A DNA stretch of 32,888 bases, from the NCBI GenBank assembly GCA_013002405.1, contig JABDKA010000132.1, forward strand, positions 1 through 32,888, read 5' to 3'. Each line of letters starts with the position of its first letter. Within the stretch, counting starts at the first letter, position 1. Below the pieces are notes generated by a model. The model did not search any database. It was not told the DNA's origin and saw only the letters and a program-made list of their open reading frames with translations. Below, in pieces: positions 31,708 through 32,888 of this stretch. The DNA is from Sulfitobacter sp. Its GTDB lineage: Bacteria > Pseudomonadota > Alphaproteobacteria > Rhodobacterales > Rhodobacteraceae. The position numbers and the translations under genes are program-made.

Positions 31708-31736
31708 GGCTTACGCCGCTTGGCTTTCCAGGTCAA
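31708..31736 (-). promoter_or_regulatory. Candidate sigma70 promoter of metZ
   Basis: TTGACC (31736-31731) and TAAGCC (31713-31708) on the minus strand are 17 bases apart. The predicted start near 31701 coincides with the 5' edge of the SAM-II aptamer, so the two calls support each other. Confidence 0.6.
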
Positions 31737-31767
31737 TAGGGCGAACCTGGGGGCAAAGGAGACGCCC

Positions 31768-32469
31768 ATGACCGCTGCCATCGATCTATACTACTGGCCC
31801 ACCCCCAACGGCTGGAAAATCTCCATTGCGCTGGAGGAGATGGGACTGCCCTATGAGACCCATCTGGTCGACATCGGCGCGGGCGACCAGTTCGACCCCG
31901 AGTTCCTCAAGATCGCCCCGAACAACCGGATGCCCGCCATCGTGGACCCCGAGGGGCCGGACGAAGCCCCCATCTCGATCTTTGAGAGCGGCGCGATCCT
32001 GCAGTATCTGGCGCGCAAGACAGGGCTCTTCTGTGGGGCGACAGAACGTGAGCGGATTGCGGTCGATCAATGGCTCATGTGGCAGATGGGCGGGCTGGGA
32101 CCGATGGCAGGTCAGGCGCACCATTTCCTCAAGTACGCACCCAAGATGGATCCGCCGAACGACATCCCCTACGCTAAGGACCGTTACCGGGCAGAGACCG
32201 CACGGCTTTACGGGGTGCTGGACCGGCAACTGGCGCTCTCAGACTTTATTGCCGGCGACTTCGTTTCCATCGCCGATTTCGCCTGCTGGGGCTGGGCCTC
32301 GCTTTGGGAGGGTCAGGAGCAGACCCAGGACGACAAACCGCACATGGCGCGCTGGCTTGAGGTCATGGGCGCACGGGAAGGCGTACAACGGGGCCGTGCA
32401 CTCTACGCAGAGAAGCGGGGCGATTTCCGCAAAGACAGGGATGCGCAGGAAAAACTCTCCAAGCGGTAG
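31768..32469 (+). CDS. Glutathione S-transferase, Nu-class-like (YfcG/YghU type)
   Basis: This 233-residue protein has an N-terminal thioredoxin-fold domain (about 5-85) with IDLYYWPTPNGWKISIALEEMGLPYE; the TPNGWK turn takes the place of the usual Tyr/Ser/Cys active site and is diagnostic for Nu-class enzymes. APNNRMPAIVD contains the cis-proline, and SIFESGAILQYLARKTG has the Glu-Ser pair that binds the glutamyl part of glutathione. The helical C-terminal domain follows, with a DFVSIADFACWGWA N-cap. Nu-class proteins often act as disulfide reductases with two bound glutathiones. The start at 31768 has AAAGGAG; the open frame 16 codons upstream overlaps the metZ promoter. It is divergent from metZ. 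Confidence 0.92.
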   Translation: MTAAIDLYYWPTPNGWKISIALEEMGLPYETHLVDIGAGDQFDPEFLKIAPNNRMPAIVDPEGPDEAPISIFESGAILQYLARKTGLFCGATERERIAVDQWLMWQMGGLGPMAGQAHHFLKYAPKMDPPNDIPYAKDRYRAETARLYGVLDRQLALSDFIAGDFVSIADFACWGWASLWEGQEQTQDDKPHMARWLEVMGAREGVQRGRALYAEKRGDFRKDRDAQEKLSKR

Positions 32470-32547
32470 AGAGATACGTGGGATCGCTCTTTTTGAAAGA
32501 AAACGGTTGGGACCCTCGACAGCTTCCATGCTGCCGCCCGGTCCTCT

Positions 32548-32888
32548 TTAGTCGCTCTTATCGCTTTCCACGTACTTCTCCAACGCAACGATCTGCGCCC
32601 AGAGGAAGAGAAACATCAGGATCGGAAAGCCAAAAGTCTCGATCTTGACCCAGGCATCCGTCGACATGGTGCGCCAGACCACCTCGTTGCCTACCGCCAG
32701 CGCCAGGAAGAAGAGCGTGAGCCGCCGGGTCAACAGCATCCAGCCTTCATCCCGCATCGGGATCATCTCTGACATGACATAGGCCAGGTAACTGCGCCCC
32801 TGTAACAGACCCACCGACAGGATCGCGGCGAAGAAAGCGTAGACGATGGTCGTCTTCATCTTGAAGAACCGCTCGTCGTTGAACCAGG
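32548..32888 (-). CDS. yciB: Inner membrane septation-like protein YciB (5' end beyond window)
   Basis: The frame is open to the window edge, so this is the last part of a gene starting to the right; about 113 residues are seen. It reads WFNDERFFKMKTTIVYAFFAAILSVGLLQGRSYLAYVMSEMIPMRDEGWMLLTRRLTLFFLALAVGNEVVWR, which carries the family signatures N(D)ERFFKMKP-T, GWxxLTxRW-like and NEVVWR. YciB (IspZ, intracellular septation protein A) is a small five-helix inner-membrane protein linked to envelope integrity. At least three helices are visible in the fragment. The ATG at 32859 is internal, not the true start. It converges on the GST gene. Confidence 0.9.
   Translation of the reverse strand, partial: WFNDERFFKMKTTIVYAFFAAILSVGLLQGRSYLAYVMSEMIPMRDEGWMLLTRRLTLFFLALAVGNEVVWRTMSTDAWVKIETFGFPILMFLFLWAQIVALEKYVESDKSD

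Noticed and set aside
31700-31718. Hairpin CGGCGT/ACGCCG just upstream of the SAM-II aptamer, possibly competing with P1
   Set aside because: The predicted transcript start at about 31701 excludes most of it from the RNA; it more likely just overlaps the -10 region.

Overview
The window is 32.9 kb of GC-rich chromosomal DNA. Gene content and protein character point to an alphaproteobacterium of the order Rhodobacterales, probably the Roseobacter group. Supporting signs are FolE2, a MetZ gene behind a SAM-II riboswitch, a SleB-like hydrolase in a non-sporulator, small Rhodobacteraceae-type membrane proteins, and repeated TTGACC-N17 promoters. This placement is inference from gene families, not from a marker gene. 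There are no rRNA or tRNA genes, CRISPR arrays, transposases or phage genes. No stretch longer than about 200 bases lacks a gene, and the longest gaps hold promoters or the riboswitch.

Layout, left to right. 1-1084: tail of a methyltransferase, a long convergent terminator, yqeY (-) and the divergent promoter region shared with carA. 1085-4263: carA, then a large membrane glycosyltransferase carrying an N-terminal MshEN-type (c-di-GMP-binding) module. 4325-6931: a GntR/FCD regulator (-), a HAD pyrimidine-nucleotidase-like phosphatase and a UbiH-like FAD monooxygenase. 6947-7023: a REP-like palindrome cluster. 7042-10369: a class V aminotransferase, two tandem Lrp/AsnC regulators (-) and divergent ilvC (+) with its own terminator. 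10444-11993: two very small membrane proteins (-) and an EamA-family transporter (+). 12003-15288 (-): a coupled folB-folP-glmM operon. 15386-16033 (-): a secreted SleB-like hydrolase. 16152-23563 (-): glyQ, two small membrane protein genes, glyS and a PPDK-like protein. 23721-25481 (+): a secreted SPOR/peptidoglycan-binding/trypsin-fold protein. 25536-30269 (-): an AruI-like ThDP enzyme, TrkH, a small DUF1127-like protein and folE2. 30388-31736 (-): metZ with a SAM-II riboswitch. 31768-32469 (+): a Nu-class-like GST. 32548-end (-): yciB, cut by the window edge.

Most of the window is housekeeping: pyrimidine and arginine precursor supply (carA), branched-chain amino acids (ilvC with two Lrp genes), folate (folB, folP, folE2), cell-wall precursor (glmM), methionine (metZ) and glycine charging (glyQS).

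The unusual material lies inside proteins that annotation would pass as ordinary: (i) FolB fused to what looks like a degenerate amino-acid-kinase-fold domain; (ii) a PPDK homologue whose PEP half looks intact but whose ATP-grasp half has lost key residues; (iii) a trypsin-fold protein lacking all three catalytic residues; (iv) a glycosyltransferase with two perfectly spaced 24-residue c-di-GMP-binding motifs and a CtrA-like box upstream; (v) a SAM-II riboswitch whose first downstream ATG is in frame with metZ. I did not find an obvious defence or mobile system.
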